From NCBI RefSeq assembly GCF_002532045.1, contig NZ_NWTG01000003.1:434001-498000 (forward strand): a DNA stretch of 64,000 nt. Reading direction: 5' to 3'. Position 1 is the stretch's first letter. Each line of letters opens with the position of its first letter. Made by a program: the position numbers and the translations under genes. Positions 9,614 to 17,878 of the stretch are shown piece after piece. Below the pieces are notes generated by a model. The model was not told where the DNA came from, ran no database searches, and saw only the letters and a list, made by a program, of their open reading frames with translations. This DNA is from Bradyrhizobium sp. C9. Its GTDB lineage: Bacteria > Pseudomonadota > Alphaproteobacteria > Rhizobiales > Xanthobacteraceae.

Positions 9614-10534
9614 TCAGGGCGCCGCCGCCGACCTGTTCTTCACATGATCGATGAAGGCCCGCAGCTTCGGCATGATCTGGCGGTGGCCGGGATAGTAGAG
9701 AAATACGCCGGGCGTCGTCGTCGCGAACGGCTCCAGCACGCGGACCAGCTTCTTCTCTTTCACCGCGCCGGCGACCAGCGGCGCGGGGACTTGCGCAAGG
9801 CCCACACCTTCGATGGCCGCGCCGACCAGCGTCGGGAAGTCGTGGCCGATGAAGGAGCCAGAGACGGCGAGTTCGATCGAACGGCCGTTGTCGTTCAGCG
9901 ACCACGGCGCCAGCCCACCGTTCGATCGCCGCAGCCTGAGGCACGTGTGCTCGCGCAGATCGTCCGGACGCTTGGGCCGGCCGCGGCGCGCGAGATAGTC
10001 CGGGCTGCCGACGATTGCGAACGGGAACGGTTTGGTCAGACGCACCGCGACCATGTCGGGGTTGATGAATTGGCCCATCCGGATGCCGGCATCGAAACCG
10101 CCGGCCGCGAGGTCGACCAGCTCCTCGCTGGCGGCGAGCTCGACCTCGATCTCGGGATAGGCCTTGCAGAATGACGCGATCAGCGGCTCCAGCAGGATCG
10201 GCACCACCGAGCGCGGCACGGTGAGACGCAACAGCCCGGCAGGCTTCTGCCCGAGCTCGCGCGCCGCGCCGCTCGCGGCGATCAGCTCCTCGAACGCGGG
10301 CCTGGCGCGCGTCAGGAAGCGTTCGCCAGCCTCGGTGAGGCCGACGCTGCGGGTGGTGCGGATGAACAGCGCGGCGCCGAGGCGGGCCTCCAGCGCGCGC
10401 ACGGCCTGGCTGATCGCCGACGGCGTCACGCCGAGCTCGGTCGCCGCGCGACGAAAGCTGCGGTGCTGGGCGACGGCCAGGAACGCCTCGACGCCGTCGA
10501 GCGCCCCTTGCCTGACTGTGAAGCTCTGCTTCAT
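9614..10534 (-). CDS. LysR-family transcriptional regulator
   Basis: A 306-residue LysR regulator. The N-terminal winged helix-turn-helix includes FRRAATELGVTPSAISQAVR and LEARLGAALFIRTTRSVGLT. The rest is the two-lobed effector domain, with LRLTVPRSVVPILLEPLI and FDAGIRMGQF typical of the AaeR/DsdC-like class of small-molecule sensors. It is divergent from the gene at 10661, with 126 bases between them, so it probably controls that gene and the membrane-protein gene that follows. The effector is unknown. The ribosome site is weak. Confidence 0.9.
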   Translation of the reverse strand: MKQSFTVRQGALDGVEAFLAVAQHRSFRRAATELGVTPSAISQAVRALEARLGAALFIRTTRSVGLTEAGERFLTRARPAFEELIAASGAARELGQKPAGLLRLTVPRSVVPILLEPLIASFCKAYPEIEVELAASEELVDLAAGGFDAGIRMGQFINPDMVAVRLTKPFPFAIVGSPDYLARRGRPKRPDDLREHTCLRLRRSNGGLAPWSLNDNGRSIELAVSGSFIGHDFPTLVGAAIEGVGLAQVPAPLVAGAVKEKKLVRVLEPFATTTPGVFLYYPGHRQIMPKLRAFIDHVKNRSAAAP

Positions 10535-10660
10535 GGCCCGTCAACATTATCGCGAATAGTCGCGCGCGGGAAGCCGCCCTACATCGGAGCCACAGGCCGC
10601 GCCACGTGCGCTGCTCCACCCGACATCACGACGGCAGTCGTGAACGGAGACCTGCGACCG

Positions 10661-11074
10661 ATGAAAACAGTCCGTCACACCCTCCTTGCCCTCACCCTCA
10701 CTTCGACAGGCTTAACCTCCATGACCGCTCCCTCTCTTGCTCAGGCCCAAACACAGGCCCAAGCCCCCTCCACCATCACCACCGGCGTGATGGTCATTCT
10801 GACCGTCAAGCAAGGCGTCACCCGCGAACAGGTGATGGCCGTGATGCCGGATGAAATCCGCCAGACCGTGCAGCTCTATCTCAACGGCAAGGTTCGCGAA
10901 TGGTATTCGCGATCCGACGGGCGCGGTGTCGTCTTCCTGCTCGACGCCAAGGATACATCCGAGGCGCACGCGATCATGGAGGGGCTGCCGTTGTCCAAGC
11001 TCGACATCATGGACCACGACTACATCGCGGTCGGCCCGCTGCTGCCGCTGCGCCTGCTGCTCGGCAAGCCTTGA
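10661..11074 (+). CDS. Exported YCII/muconolactone-isomerase-like small protein
   Basis: The ATG at 10661 has a GGAGA ribosome site and gives 137 residues with a cleavable signal peptide (hydrophobic residues 8-25, then SLAQA). The mature part of about 110 residues resembles the dimeric ferredoxin-like fold of YCII and muconolactone-isomerase proteins: VMVILTVKQGVTREQVMAVM, a KVREWYSR strand, VVFLLDAKDTSEAHAIMEGL and the final DIMDHDYIAVGPLLPL. Such a domain with a signal peptide is uncommon. It lies 80 bases before a membrane-protein gene and is divergent from a LysR regulator. The fold is inferred by eye and no activity is assigned. Confidence 0.6.
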   Translation: MKTVRHTLLALTLTSTGLTSMTAPSLAQAQTQAQAPSTITTGVMVILTVKQGVTREQVMAVMPDEIRQTVQLYLNGKVREWYSRSDGRGVVFLLDAKDTSEAHAIMEGLPLSKLDIMDHDYIAVGPLLPLRLLLGKP

Positions 11075-11154
11075 GCATCAAGCCCTGAGCGCCTCGCCGA
11101 AGTCGGACCCGATCGCTAGGTCCGGCCGGATCGACAGTCAGACAGGAGCCGACC

Positions 11155-11658
11155 GTGCCAGTCAGTCTCAACATTCCATTCCTGCTCAGCGTCGCCGGAG
11201 CATTTCTGACGAGTACGGTGGTGGCCGTCACCTACGTCTGGCCCGCACTCCGCACAATGCCGCGGCATAATGCGCTCCGGCTGCTTGCGGCTTTCCATGC
11301 CTTTCGGTTTCTCGGGATGAACTTCTTGGTCATCGGCTTCGTCTCGCCGGAGGTGAACCCGGTATTTGCCGGGGCGGTCGGCTGGGGCGATCTGACCGCC
11401 GCAGCTCTCGCGCTGCTTGCGATGGCGGCACTGTCGTGGCGCTGGCCGGCGGCGATTCCGATCGTCTGGTTCTTCAACATCTGGGGCACGCTGGATCTCC
11501 TCAACGCCTACTTCATGGGCGCGACCAAGAACGCGGATCCCGGCCTGTTCGGCGCCGGCATCTATATCCCGGCGCTCTACGTGCCGCTGCTGCTGGTCAG
11601 TCATGTCATGGTGTTCATGATTCTGATGCGCGCCAAGTGGGCGGAACAAGCACAATGA
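11155..11658 (+). CDS. Small integral membrane protein of unknown function
   Basis: A GTG start at 11155 preceded by CAGGAG gives 167 residues with four or five hydrophobic helices: residues about 8-28, 47-65, 75-93, 98-117 and 138-160. Conserved-looking features are AFHAFRFLGMNFLV and FNIWGTLDLLNAYFMG. I do not recognise a family with certainty. Its place behind the exported YCII-like gene, and opposite the LysR gene, suggests one LysR-controlled unit. A palindromic repeat follows the stop at once and may end transcription. Confidence 0.72.
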   Translation: MPVSLNIPFLLSVAGAFLTSTVVAVTYVWPALRTMPRHNALRLLAAFHAFRFLGMNFLVIGFVSPEVNPVFAGAVGWGDLTAAALALLAMAALSWRWPAAIPIVWFFNIWGTLDLLNAYFMGATKNADPGLFGAGIYIPALYVPLLLVSHVMVFMILMRAKWAEQAQ

Positions 11659-11660
11659 CC

Positions 11661-11765
11661 CGTCATCCTGAGGTGCGAGCGGAGCGAGCCTCGAAGGATG
11701 CACCGCCCGGCCGGTGGCCGTTCGCCCTTCGAGACGGCCGCTACGCGGCCTCCTCAGGGTGACGG
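11661..11765. repeat. Family A palindromic element (CGTCATCCTGAGG...), copy 1
   Basis: It begins CGTCATCCTGAGGTGCGAGC and ends with an approximate inverted copy, CCTCAGGGTGACGG, with inner GCCTCGAAGGATGC paired against CCCTTCGAGACGGC. Similar elements occur at 18950, 24811, 30925 and 35731, always between genes. It lies directly after the membrane-protein gene. Confidence 0.8.
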
Positions 11766-11816
11766 AGGAGAAACTGAGCGCGCGGCTCCGTCGTCGTCTT
11801 CGCGACGGCATCTCCA

Positions 11817-12272
11817 TCAAAACGGCAGCGCAACGCCGGTCTTGATCTCCTTCAGGATCACGTTGGTGCGGACGTGGCGGATGCCGGGAATCCGGAACAT
11901 GAACTCGTCGAGGAATCTATTGTAGGCGTCCATGTCGCGCACGACGACGCGCAGATGATAGTCGGCATCGCCTGTTGTCGCGAAGCATTCCAGCACCTCG
12001 CGGCGCTGCGTTACCCGCGCGACGAACTCGTCGACGAATTTCGTGTCGTGCCGCTCCAGCGAGACGTGCAGGATCGCCGAGGTCGCAAAGCCTGCGCGCT
12101 CGCGCGCCACCATCGCCGAATAGCCCGAGATGACGCCGGACTCCTCCAGCGCGCGGACCCGCCGCCAGCACGCCGAGGTCGACATCCCGACGGTTTCCGC
12201 AAGCTGCTGGTTGGTGGCGCGGCCGTCCTTCTGCAGTTCGGCGAGAATTTTCTCGTCTTGCTCTTCCACCAT
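11817..12272 (-). CDS. Lrp/AsnC-family transcriptional regulator
   Basis: A 151-residue Lrp-type regulator. The N-terminal helix-turn-helix (DGRATNQQLAETVGMSTSACWRR, split here only by reading) is followed by the RAM ligand-binding domain, with AILHVSLERHD and VLECFATTGDADYHLRVVV. A ribosome site GGAG lies seven bases before the ATG. It is divergent from the indolepyruvate ferredoxin oxidoreductase gene, with 157 bases between them that hold several inverted repeats. Lrp-type proteins next to amino-acid catabolic genes commonly activate them in response to the amino acid. Control of aromatic or branched-chain amino-acid breakdown is therefore likely (inferred). Confidence 0.92.
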   Translation of the reverse strand: MVEEQDEKILAELQKDGRATNQQLAETVGMSTSACWRRVRALEESGVISGYSAMVARERAGFATSAILHVSLERHDTKFVDEFVARVTQRREVLECFATTGDADYHLRVVVRDMDAYNRFLDEFMFRIPGIRHVRTNVILKEIKTGVALPF

Positions 12273-12287
12273 GACGTAGCTCCAATT

Positions 12288-12369
12288 TGGTAGATTCTAC
12301 CAGAATATGCCATTTGTGGCAATTTACCACCGATTATGGTTCGTCTGCCGAATAGATAGGTAAGACCTA
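12288..12369. promoter_or_regulatory. Cluster of three inverted repeats between lrp-type and iorA-type genes
   Basis: Three short inverted repeats lie in the divergent promoter region: TGGTAGATTCTACCA at 12288-12302 (7-base arms around one base), GTGG-N7-CCAC at 12316-12330, and TAGGTAAGACCTA at 12357-12369. The recurring core (T)GGTA...TACC(A) suggests sites for the divergently encoded Lrp-type regulator, which normally binds several spaced sites. Binding itself is inferred. Confidence 0.6.
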
Positions 12370-12429
12370 CCAACCCCCTCGGGCGTAGCCTTGTCCGGTC
12401 AGACATTGCGATTCCCGGAGGGGTCAGTC

Positions 12430-15400
12430 ATGGGCCAGATGCCGCCGCTCGATGCCTACCAGCTGTCCGAGCGCTACAGCCGCGAGCGCGGCCGCGTCTT
12501 CCTCACCGGCACGCAGGCGATCGTGCGCATCGCGCTCGATCAGGTGAGGCGCGACCGTGCGAGCGGCCTCAACACCGCGGGCTTCATCTCCGGCTATCGC
12601 GGCTCGCCGCTCGGCGGCGTCGATCTCGAACTGTGGAAGATCGGCGAGCGGCTGAAGGAGAGCCGCATCGAATTCCTGCCCGCGGTCAACGAAGACCTCG
12701 CGGCGACCGCCGTGCTCGGCTCGCAGCAGGTCGAGACGCAACGGGACCGCGAGGTCGATGGCGTGTTCGGGCTATGGTACGGTAAGGGCCCGGGCGTCGA
12801 TCGCTCCGGCGATGCGCTGAAGCACGGCAATGCCTATGGCTCCTCGCCGCATGGCGGCGTGCTGGTCGTGGCCGGCGACGACCATGGCTGCGTCTCGTCG
12901 TCGATGCCGCATCAATCCGATGTCGCCTTCATGAGCTGGTTCATGCCGACGCTGCATCCGGCCGATGTCGGCGAATATCTCGCGTTCGGCGAATATGGCT
13001 ATGCGCTCAGCCGATTTTCCGGCATGTGGGTCGGCTTCAAGGCGATCTCGGAGATCGTGGAGTCCGGCGCCTCGGTCGAGCTTGCGCCGCCGCGCGCGTT
13101 CGTGCGACCGGATTTCGTGCCGCCGCCCGGCGGGCTGCATTATCGCTGGCCGGATCTGCCGGGCCCACAGATCGAGGAGCGGCTGGAAGCCAAGAAGCAC
13201 GCTGTCTATGCGTTCGCAAAGGCCAATCCGATCGATCGCCGCATCTACGACATCAGGGATGCGAACTACGGCATCGTCACCACGGGCAAGGCGCATCTCG
13301 ATTTGATGGAGGCGCTGCGGCTGGTCGGGCTGGACGAGGCCGCGTGCCGCCACCTCGGCATCGACATCTACAAGGTCGGCATGGTGTGGCCGCTCGCACT
13401 GCATGATGCGATGGAGTTCGTGAAGGGCAAGCGCGAGATCCTGGTGGTCGAGGAGAAGCGCGGCATCATCGAGAGCCAGTTCAAGGAATATTTCTACGAC
13501 TATCCCGGCGCCAAGCCGGAGCGGATGGTCGGCAAGCATGACGAAAGCGGCGCGCGGCTGATCTCCTGGACCGGCGAATTGTCGCCACGGATGCTGGCCG
13601 ACGTGCTGGCGCGGCGGCTCGATCCGATGTTTCCGGAATTGCAGCTCGCTCGCCGCGTCGCGGCGCTCAGGCCCGAGCAGGACCGCACGATCGCGGTGCC
13701 TGGCGCGACGCGCACGCCGTATTTCTGCTCGGGCTGTCCGCACAACACATCGACGAAAGTGCCCGAGGGCTCGAAGGCGCTGGCCGGCATCGGCTGCCAT
13801 TTCATGGCGAGCTGGATGGACCGCGAGACCTCGTCCCTGATCCAGATGGGCGGCGAAGGCGTCAACTGGGCGGCGTCGTCGAAATTCACCGGCAACAGCC
13901 ACGTGTTCCAGAACCTCGGCGAAGGCACCTATTATCACTCCGGCTCGATGGCGATCCGGCAGGCGATCGCCGCCAAAGCCAACATCACCTACAAGATCCT
14001 ATTCAATGACGCAGTGGCGATGACCGGCGGCCAGCCGGTGGACGGCCCGGTCAGCGTGCAGGCGATCGCCCACAGCGTCCGCGCCGAGGGCGTCGCGCGG
14101 ATCGCGCTGGTGTCGGATGATCCCGCGCAGTTCTCGCCGGCGGATTTGCCCATCGGCGTCACCATCCATCCGCGCGAGGAAATGGACGCCGTACAGCGCG
14201 AGCTGCGCGAAATATCCGGCGTCACCGTGCTGATCTATCAGCAGACCTGCGCCACCGAGAAGCGGCGGCGACGCAAGCGCGGCACGATCGCAGACCCAGC
14301 GCGCTTCGCTTACATCAACGATCTCGTCTGCGAAGGCTGCGGCGACTGCTCGGTCGAATCCAATTGCCTCAGCGTCGAGCCCAAGGAGACGCGGTTCGGC
14401 CGCAAGCGCAAGATCAACCTCTCGACCTGCAACAAGGACTTTTCCTGTCTCAACGGCTTCTGCCCGAGTTTTGTCACCATAGAGGGCGGCAAGCGGCGGG
14501 CGAAGGGTGCAAGCGCGATCGATCCGCTGGCGCGCGCCGCCGCGCTTGCCGCGCCCGAGCTTGCGGCACTGGACAAACCCTATGATCTGCTGGTCACCGG
14601 CGTCGGCGGCACCGGCGTCATCACGGTCGGCGCCCTGATCGCGATGGCCGCGCATCTCGAGGGCCACGGCGTCTCGGTGCTCGACTTCACCGGCTTCGCG
14701 CAGAAGTTCGGCCCGGTACTGAGTTTTCTGCGGCTGGCGGCTGAGCCCGCCGCGCTGCACCAGGTGCGGATCGACCAAGGCGCGGCCGACGCGCTGATCG
14801 GCTGCGATCTCGTGGTCAGCTCGTCGGCCAAGGCCTCCGGCACCTACCGCAAGGGGATGCGCGCCGCGGTCAACCTCGCGGAGATGCCGACCGGCGACGT
14901 GGTTCGCTTTCGCGACGCCGACCTCGCTTCGCCGGTTCGCTTGCGCGCCATCGAGCGGGTGATCGGATCAGGCAACCTCACCGCAATCGACGCCAACGCG
15001 CTGGCCGAGCGGCTGCTCGGCGACAGTGTGTATGCCAACATCTTGATGCTCGGCTTCGCCTGGCAGCAGGGCCTGGTGCCGGTGTCGCTGCACGCGCTGA
15101 TCCGCGCAATTGAACTTAACGGTGTCGCGATCGAGCGCAACAAGCAGGCGCTTGCCTGGGGCCGGCTCGCCTTTGCCGATCCGGATTTTCTGCCGAAGGC
15201 CGAGGCCGCGGCGGCCAGTGCGCCCGAGACGCTGGAGCAGATGATCGCGCGGCGCGCTGATTTCCTGCGGGATTATCAGGATGAGGCCTATGCAGCCCGC
15301 TACCGGACCACGGTCGAGCGCGTCCGCCGCGCCGAGGCCGCGTTCGGCGCCAACCTCGAAGAAGGTGCGCCCCCTCTCCCGCTTGCGGGGGAGGGTCGGG

Positions 15401-16074
15401 GTGGGGGTATCTCCACGAGTCACATCGCGGAGACAGCCCCCACCCGTAACGCATCTGGCGATGCGTTACGGCCTCCCCCGCACGCGGGAGAGGCGAAGCG
15501 AATCCGTGGCGAGGCCGACCTCCCGCTGACCGATGCCGTCGCCCGGTCGCTGTTCAAACTGATGGCTTACAAGGATGAGTATGAGGTGGCGCGGCTGCAC
15601 ATGCAGTCGGGCTTCCTCGATGAGCTCAAGCGCACCTTCGATGGCGACTTCACGGTGCAGTACCATCTCGCGCCGCCCTTCCTACCGGCGCGGCGGGATG
15701 CCCGCGGTCGGCCACGCAAGCGTGCGTTGGGGCAATGGATCCAGACGCCGCTGCGGCTGCTCGCAGGCCTGAAAGGACTGCGCGGCACGGCGTTCGACAT
15801 ATTCGGCTACACCGCTGAGCGGCGCGCCGAGCGCGAGCTGATCACCTGGTACGAGGCGCTGATCGAGACCTTGCTCGGCAGGCTCGATGCCGCGCGGCTG
15901 CCCGATCTCACAGCGATTGCAAAGGCGCCGATGGAGATCCGCGGCTACGGGCCGGTGAAGGACGCTGCAATCGAAAAGACCAGGGCGGAGGTGGCGCGGC
16001 TGACCGCGCTTCTCACCTCCGCCCCGTCAGACACCAACGACGGCTCAGGCCGCCGCGCCGCGCTTGGCGGGTGA
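12430..16074 (+). CDS. Indolepyruvate (2-oxoacid) ferredoxin oxidoreductase, fused alpha-beta-gamma type
   Basis: A fused 2-oxoacid:ferredoxin oxidoreductase of 1214 residues that converts aryl- or branched 2-oxoacids to acyl-CoA using ThDP and iron-sulfur clusters. The N-terminal pyrimidine-binding domain starts with FLTGTQAIVRIALDQ. A Cys-containing YFCSGCPHNTST segment and the ThDP region (GIGCHFMASW, ILFNDAVAMTGGQP) follow. A ferredoxin-like CEGCGDCSVESNC near residue 634 plus CNKDFSCLNGFCP bind Fe-S. The C-terminal gamma part has GVGGTGVITVGALIA. The ATG at 12430 has the strong ribosome site GGAGGGG; an upstream TTG at 12391 is less likely. Residues about 979-1023 are encoded by an inserted palindromic repeat. 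The 3' end overlaps the convergent symporter gene by 30 bases. Confidence 0.92.
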   Translation: MGQMPPLDAYQLSERYSRERGRVFLTGTQAIVRIALDQVRRDRASGLNTAGFISGYRGSPLGGVDLELWKIGERLKESRIEFLPAVNEDLAATAVLGSQQVETQRDREVDGVFGLWYGKGPGVDRSGDALKHGNAYGSSPHGGVLVVAGDDHGCVSSSMPHQSDVAFMSWFMPTLHPADVGEYLAFGEYGYALSRFSGMWVGFKAISEIVESGASVELAPPRAFVRPDFVPPPGGLHYRWPDLPGPQIEERLEAKKHAVYAFAKANPIDRRIYDIRDANYGIVTTGKAHLDLMEALRLVGLDEAACRHLGIDIYKVGMVWPLALHDAMEFVKGKREILVVEEKRGIIESQFKEYFYDYPGAKPERMVGKHDESGARLISWTGELSPRMLADVLARRLDPMFPELQLARRVAALRPEQDRTIAVPGATRTPYFCSGCPHNTSTKVPEGSKALAGIGCHFMASWMDRETSSLIQMGGEGVNWAASSKFTGNSHVFQNLGEGTYYHSGSMAIRQAIAAKANITYKILFNDAVAMTGGQPVDGPVSVQAIAHSVRAEGVARIALVSDDPAQFSPADLPIGVTIHPREEMDAVQRELREISGVTVLIYQQTCATEKRRRRKRGTIADPARFAYINDLVCEGCGDCSVESNCLSVEPKETRFGRKRKINLSTCNKDFSCLNGFCPSFVTIEGGKRRAKGASAIDPLARAAALAAPELAALDKPYDLLVTGVGGTGVITVGALIAMAAHLEGHGVSVLDFTGFAQKFGPVLSFLRLAAEPAALHQVRIDQGAADALIGCDLVVSSSAKASGTYRKGMRAAVNLAEMPTGDVVRFRDADLASPVRLRAIERVIGSGNLTAIDANALAERLLGDSVYANILMLGFAWQQGLVPVSLHALIRAIELNGVAIERNKQALAWGRLAFADPDFLPKAEAAAASAPETLEQMIARRADFLRDYQDEAYAARYRTTVERVRRAEAAFGANLEEGAPPLPLAGEGRGGGISTSHIAETAPTRNASGDALRPPPHAGEAKRIRGEADLPLTDAVARSLFKLMAYKDEYEVARLHMQSGFLDELKRTFDGDFTVQYHLAPPFLPARRDARGRPRKRALGQWIQTPLRLLAGLKGLRGTAFDIFGYTAERRAERELITWYEALIETLLGRLDAARLPDLTAIAKAPMEIRGYGPVKDAAIEKTRAEVARLTALLTSAPSDTNDGSGRRAALGG
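15366..15500. repeat. Family B palindromic element inserted in frame inside the indolepyruvate oxidoreductase gene
   Basis: CCCCCTCTCCCGCTTGCGGG on the left and CCTCCCCCGCACGCGGGAGA on the right are the ends of the same element found between genes at 21357, 33115 and 61589, including an inner ACGCATC-TGGC-GATGCGT stem. Here 135 bases (45 codons) are read through without a stop, giving a Pro/Gly/Ala-rich stretch (APPLPLAGEGRGGG...). It falls between the gamma-like domain and the C-terminal SLFKLMAYKDEYEVARL region, probably a surface linker. Confidence 0.85.
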
Positions 16075-17535
16075 GATCAAGCCGACCACGACGGTCGCAA
16101 TCACGGCCACCACGATGTTGAGCAAGAGCGCGCCGAGGCCGACATAGAAGGTGTAGCTGGCATCACCGAGCGAGATACTGGCGAGCGGCTTCAGCCCGTT
16201 GCTCCATGCCGTGTAGGTGCCCCAGCCGATGCCGACGGCCCAGCCGAGCAGCAGGCCCTCGGCGCGGAACCAGACGGTGAACAGGCCGAACACCAGCGCC
16301 GGCAGCGTCTGCACGATCCAGAGGCCGCCGAGCAGTTGCAGGTCGAGCGCATATTGCGTCGGCAGGAACAGGATGAAGGCCAGCGCGCCGACCTTCACCA
16401 CCAGCGAGGTGATCTTCGCCACGGAGGCCTCACCGGCATGCGAGATGCCAGGATTGACATAGTGCTTCCAGACATTGCGGGTGAACAGATTGGCGGCGCC
16501 GATGCTCATCACCGCCGCCGGCACCAGCGCGCCGATCGCGATCGCCGAGAACGCAAAGCCCGCGAACCATTCCGGGAACAGCGTCTTGAACAGCATCGGC
16601 ACCACGTCGTTCGGCGAGGTCACCTTGATGTTGGCGGCATAGGCCATGTAGCCGAGCAGCGCGATCAGGCCGAGCAGCAGCGTATAGGCCGGCAGCAGGA
16701 TCGCGTTCTTGCGGATCGTATCCGCCGACTTCGAGGCGAAGATGCCGGTCAGCGTGTGCGGATACATGAAGGCGGCGAGCGCCGAGCCGAGCGCCAGCGT
16801 CGCGTAGGGCAGATACTGAGCAGGCTTCAGCGTCAGTCCGGTGGCGCCGCCCTTGGCCGTGAAGGCGTCGTTGGCGGCCGAGAACACCGCACCGTAGCCA
16901 CCGAGCTTCGAGGGCACCACGACCACGGCCGTCAGCACCACGATGTAGATCATGATGTCCTTGACGAAGGCGATCAGCGCCGGCGCGCGCAGGCCGGAGC
17001 TGTAGGTATAGAGCGCGAGGATCACGAAGGCAGCGATGATCGGCAGCTCGCCGGTGAGGCCCATCGCCTTGATCACGACCTCCATGCCGATCAGCTGCAG
17101 CGCGATATAGGGCATGGTCGCGACCAGGCCGGTCAGCGCCACCGCGAGCTCGAGCGCGCGCGAGCCATAGGCGCCGTGGACGACATCCGCGGCGGTGACA
17201 TAGCCGTTGGCATGCGCCTTCTTCCACAGCACCGGCATCACGGCGAATACGAAGGGATAGACAATGATGGTGTAGGGCAGCGCGAAGAAGCCGTAGGCGC
17301 CGACCGCATAGACCAGCGCCGGCACCGCGATCACGGTGTAGGCGGTGTAAAAGTCGCCGCCGACCAGGAACCAGGTGATCCAGGTGCCGAACTGGCGGCC
17401 GCCGAGGCCCCATTCGTCGAGATGTTCGCTGACCGGGCCGGATTTCCAGCGCGCGGCGAAGAAGCCCATCACGGTGACGAGCGCGAAGAAGAAGATGAAG
17501 ACGGAGAGCGCCACCCAGGCGATATGATCGGTCAT
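16045..17535 (-). CDS. Sodium:solute symporter (SSS family), MctP-like
   Basis: A 496-residue secondary transporter with about 13 hydrophobic helices. SSS-family features are SEHLDEWGLGGRQFGTWITWFLVGGDFYTAYT (read in pieces), GYVTAADVVHGAYGS and FKTLFPEWFAGFAFSAIAIGALVPAAVMSIGAANLFTRN. The closest characterised type I can suggest is MctP, a rhizobial monocarboxylate/alanine transporter. The ATG at 17535 has GAGGGGGC before it; the longer frame start at 17568 would overlap the upstream gene. It follows the DUF3311 gene by ten bases, a common pairing. It may bring in substrates for the neighbouring oxidoreductase (inferred). Confidence 0.9.
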   Translation of the reverse strand: MTDHIAWVALSVFIFFFALVTVMGFFAARWKSGPVSEHLDEWGLGGRQFGTWITWFLVGGDFYTAYTVIAVPALVYAVGAYGFFALPYTIIVYPFVFAVMPVLWKKAHANGYVTAADVVHGAYGSRALELAVALTGLVATMPYIALQLIGMEVVIKAMGLTGELPIIAAFVILALYTYSSGLRAPALIAFVKDIMIYIVVLTAVVVVPSKLGGYGAVFSAANDAFTAKGGATGLTLKPAQYLPYATLALGSALAAFMYPHTLTGIFASKSADTIRKNAILLPAYTLLLGLIALLGYMAYAANIKVTSPNDVVPMLFKTLFPEWFAGFAFSAIAIGALVPAAVMSIGAANLFTRNVWKHYVNPGISHAGEASVAKITSLVVKVGALAFILFLPTQYALDLQLLGGLWIVQTLPALVFGLFTVWFRAEGLLLGWAVGIGWGTYTAWSNGLKPLASISLGDASYTFYVGLGALLLNIVVAVIATVVVGLISPAKRGAAA

Positions 17536-17545
17536 GGCTGCCCCC

Positions 17546-17731
17546 TCACCGCTGCTCGTCGGCATCAAGCCGCCGGCTGCGATAGACCAGCCAGATCAGC
17601 AGCGAGGATATCGGCACCCAAGCGAGCTGATACCAGTAGAAGAAGGGAAAGCCGAACAGCGAGGGCTCGGCGAAATTATAGAACGGCACCCACAGCAAGC
17701 CGATGAACGGCAGCAGCAACAGAATCCACAT
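17546..17731 (-). CDS. DUF3311-type small membrane protein, symporter partner
   Basis: A 61-residue protein with two hydrophobic helices (MWILLLLPFIGLLWVPFYN and a second near WVPISSLLIWLVYRSR), and between them FGFPFFYWYQ. This is the usual shape of DUF3311 proteins, which are encoded directly before SSS-family symporters and are thought to be accessory subunits. The ATG at 17731 has GGGAGAG eight bases upstream. The stop is ten bases before the symporter start, so the two are almost certainly co-transcribed and co-translated. Confidence 0.8.
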   Translation of the reverse strand: MWILLLLPFIGLLWVPFYNFAEPSLFGFPFFYWYQLAWVPISSLLIWLVYRSRRLDADEQR

Positions 17732-17878
17732 GGCTCTCTCCCAGCCCGGGGTGTGATCCAAACCGGCGGGGTGCCGGCGTCCCGTCATCAACGACCCCAG
17801 GAACCATTCGTTGCGTCTAGAATCACGGTTGCGGCATGGCGATGCAAAAAGATGTGATCGCTGTATCGGACTGGTGGC

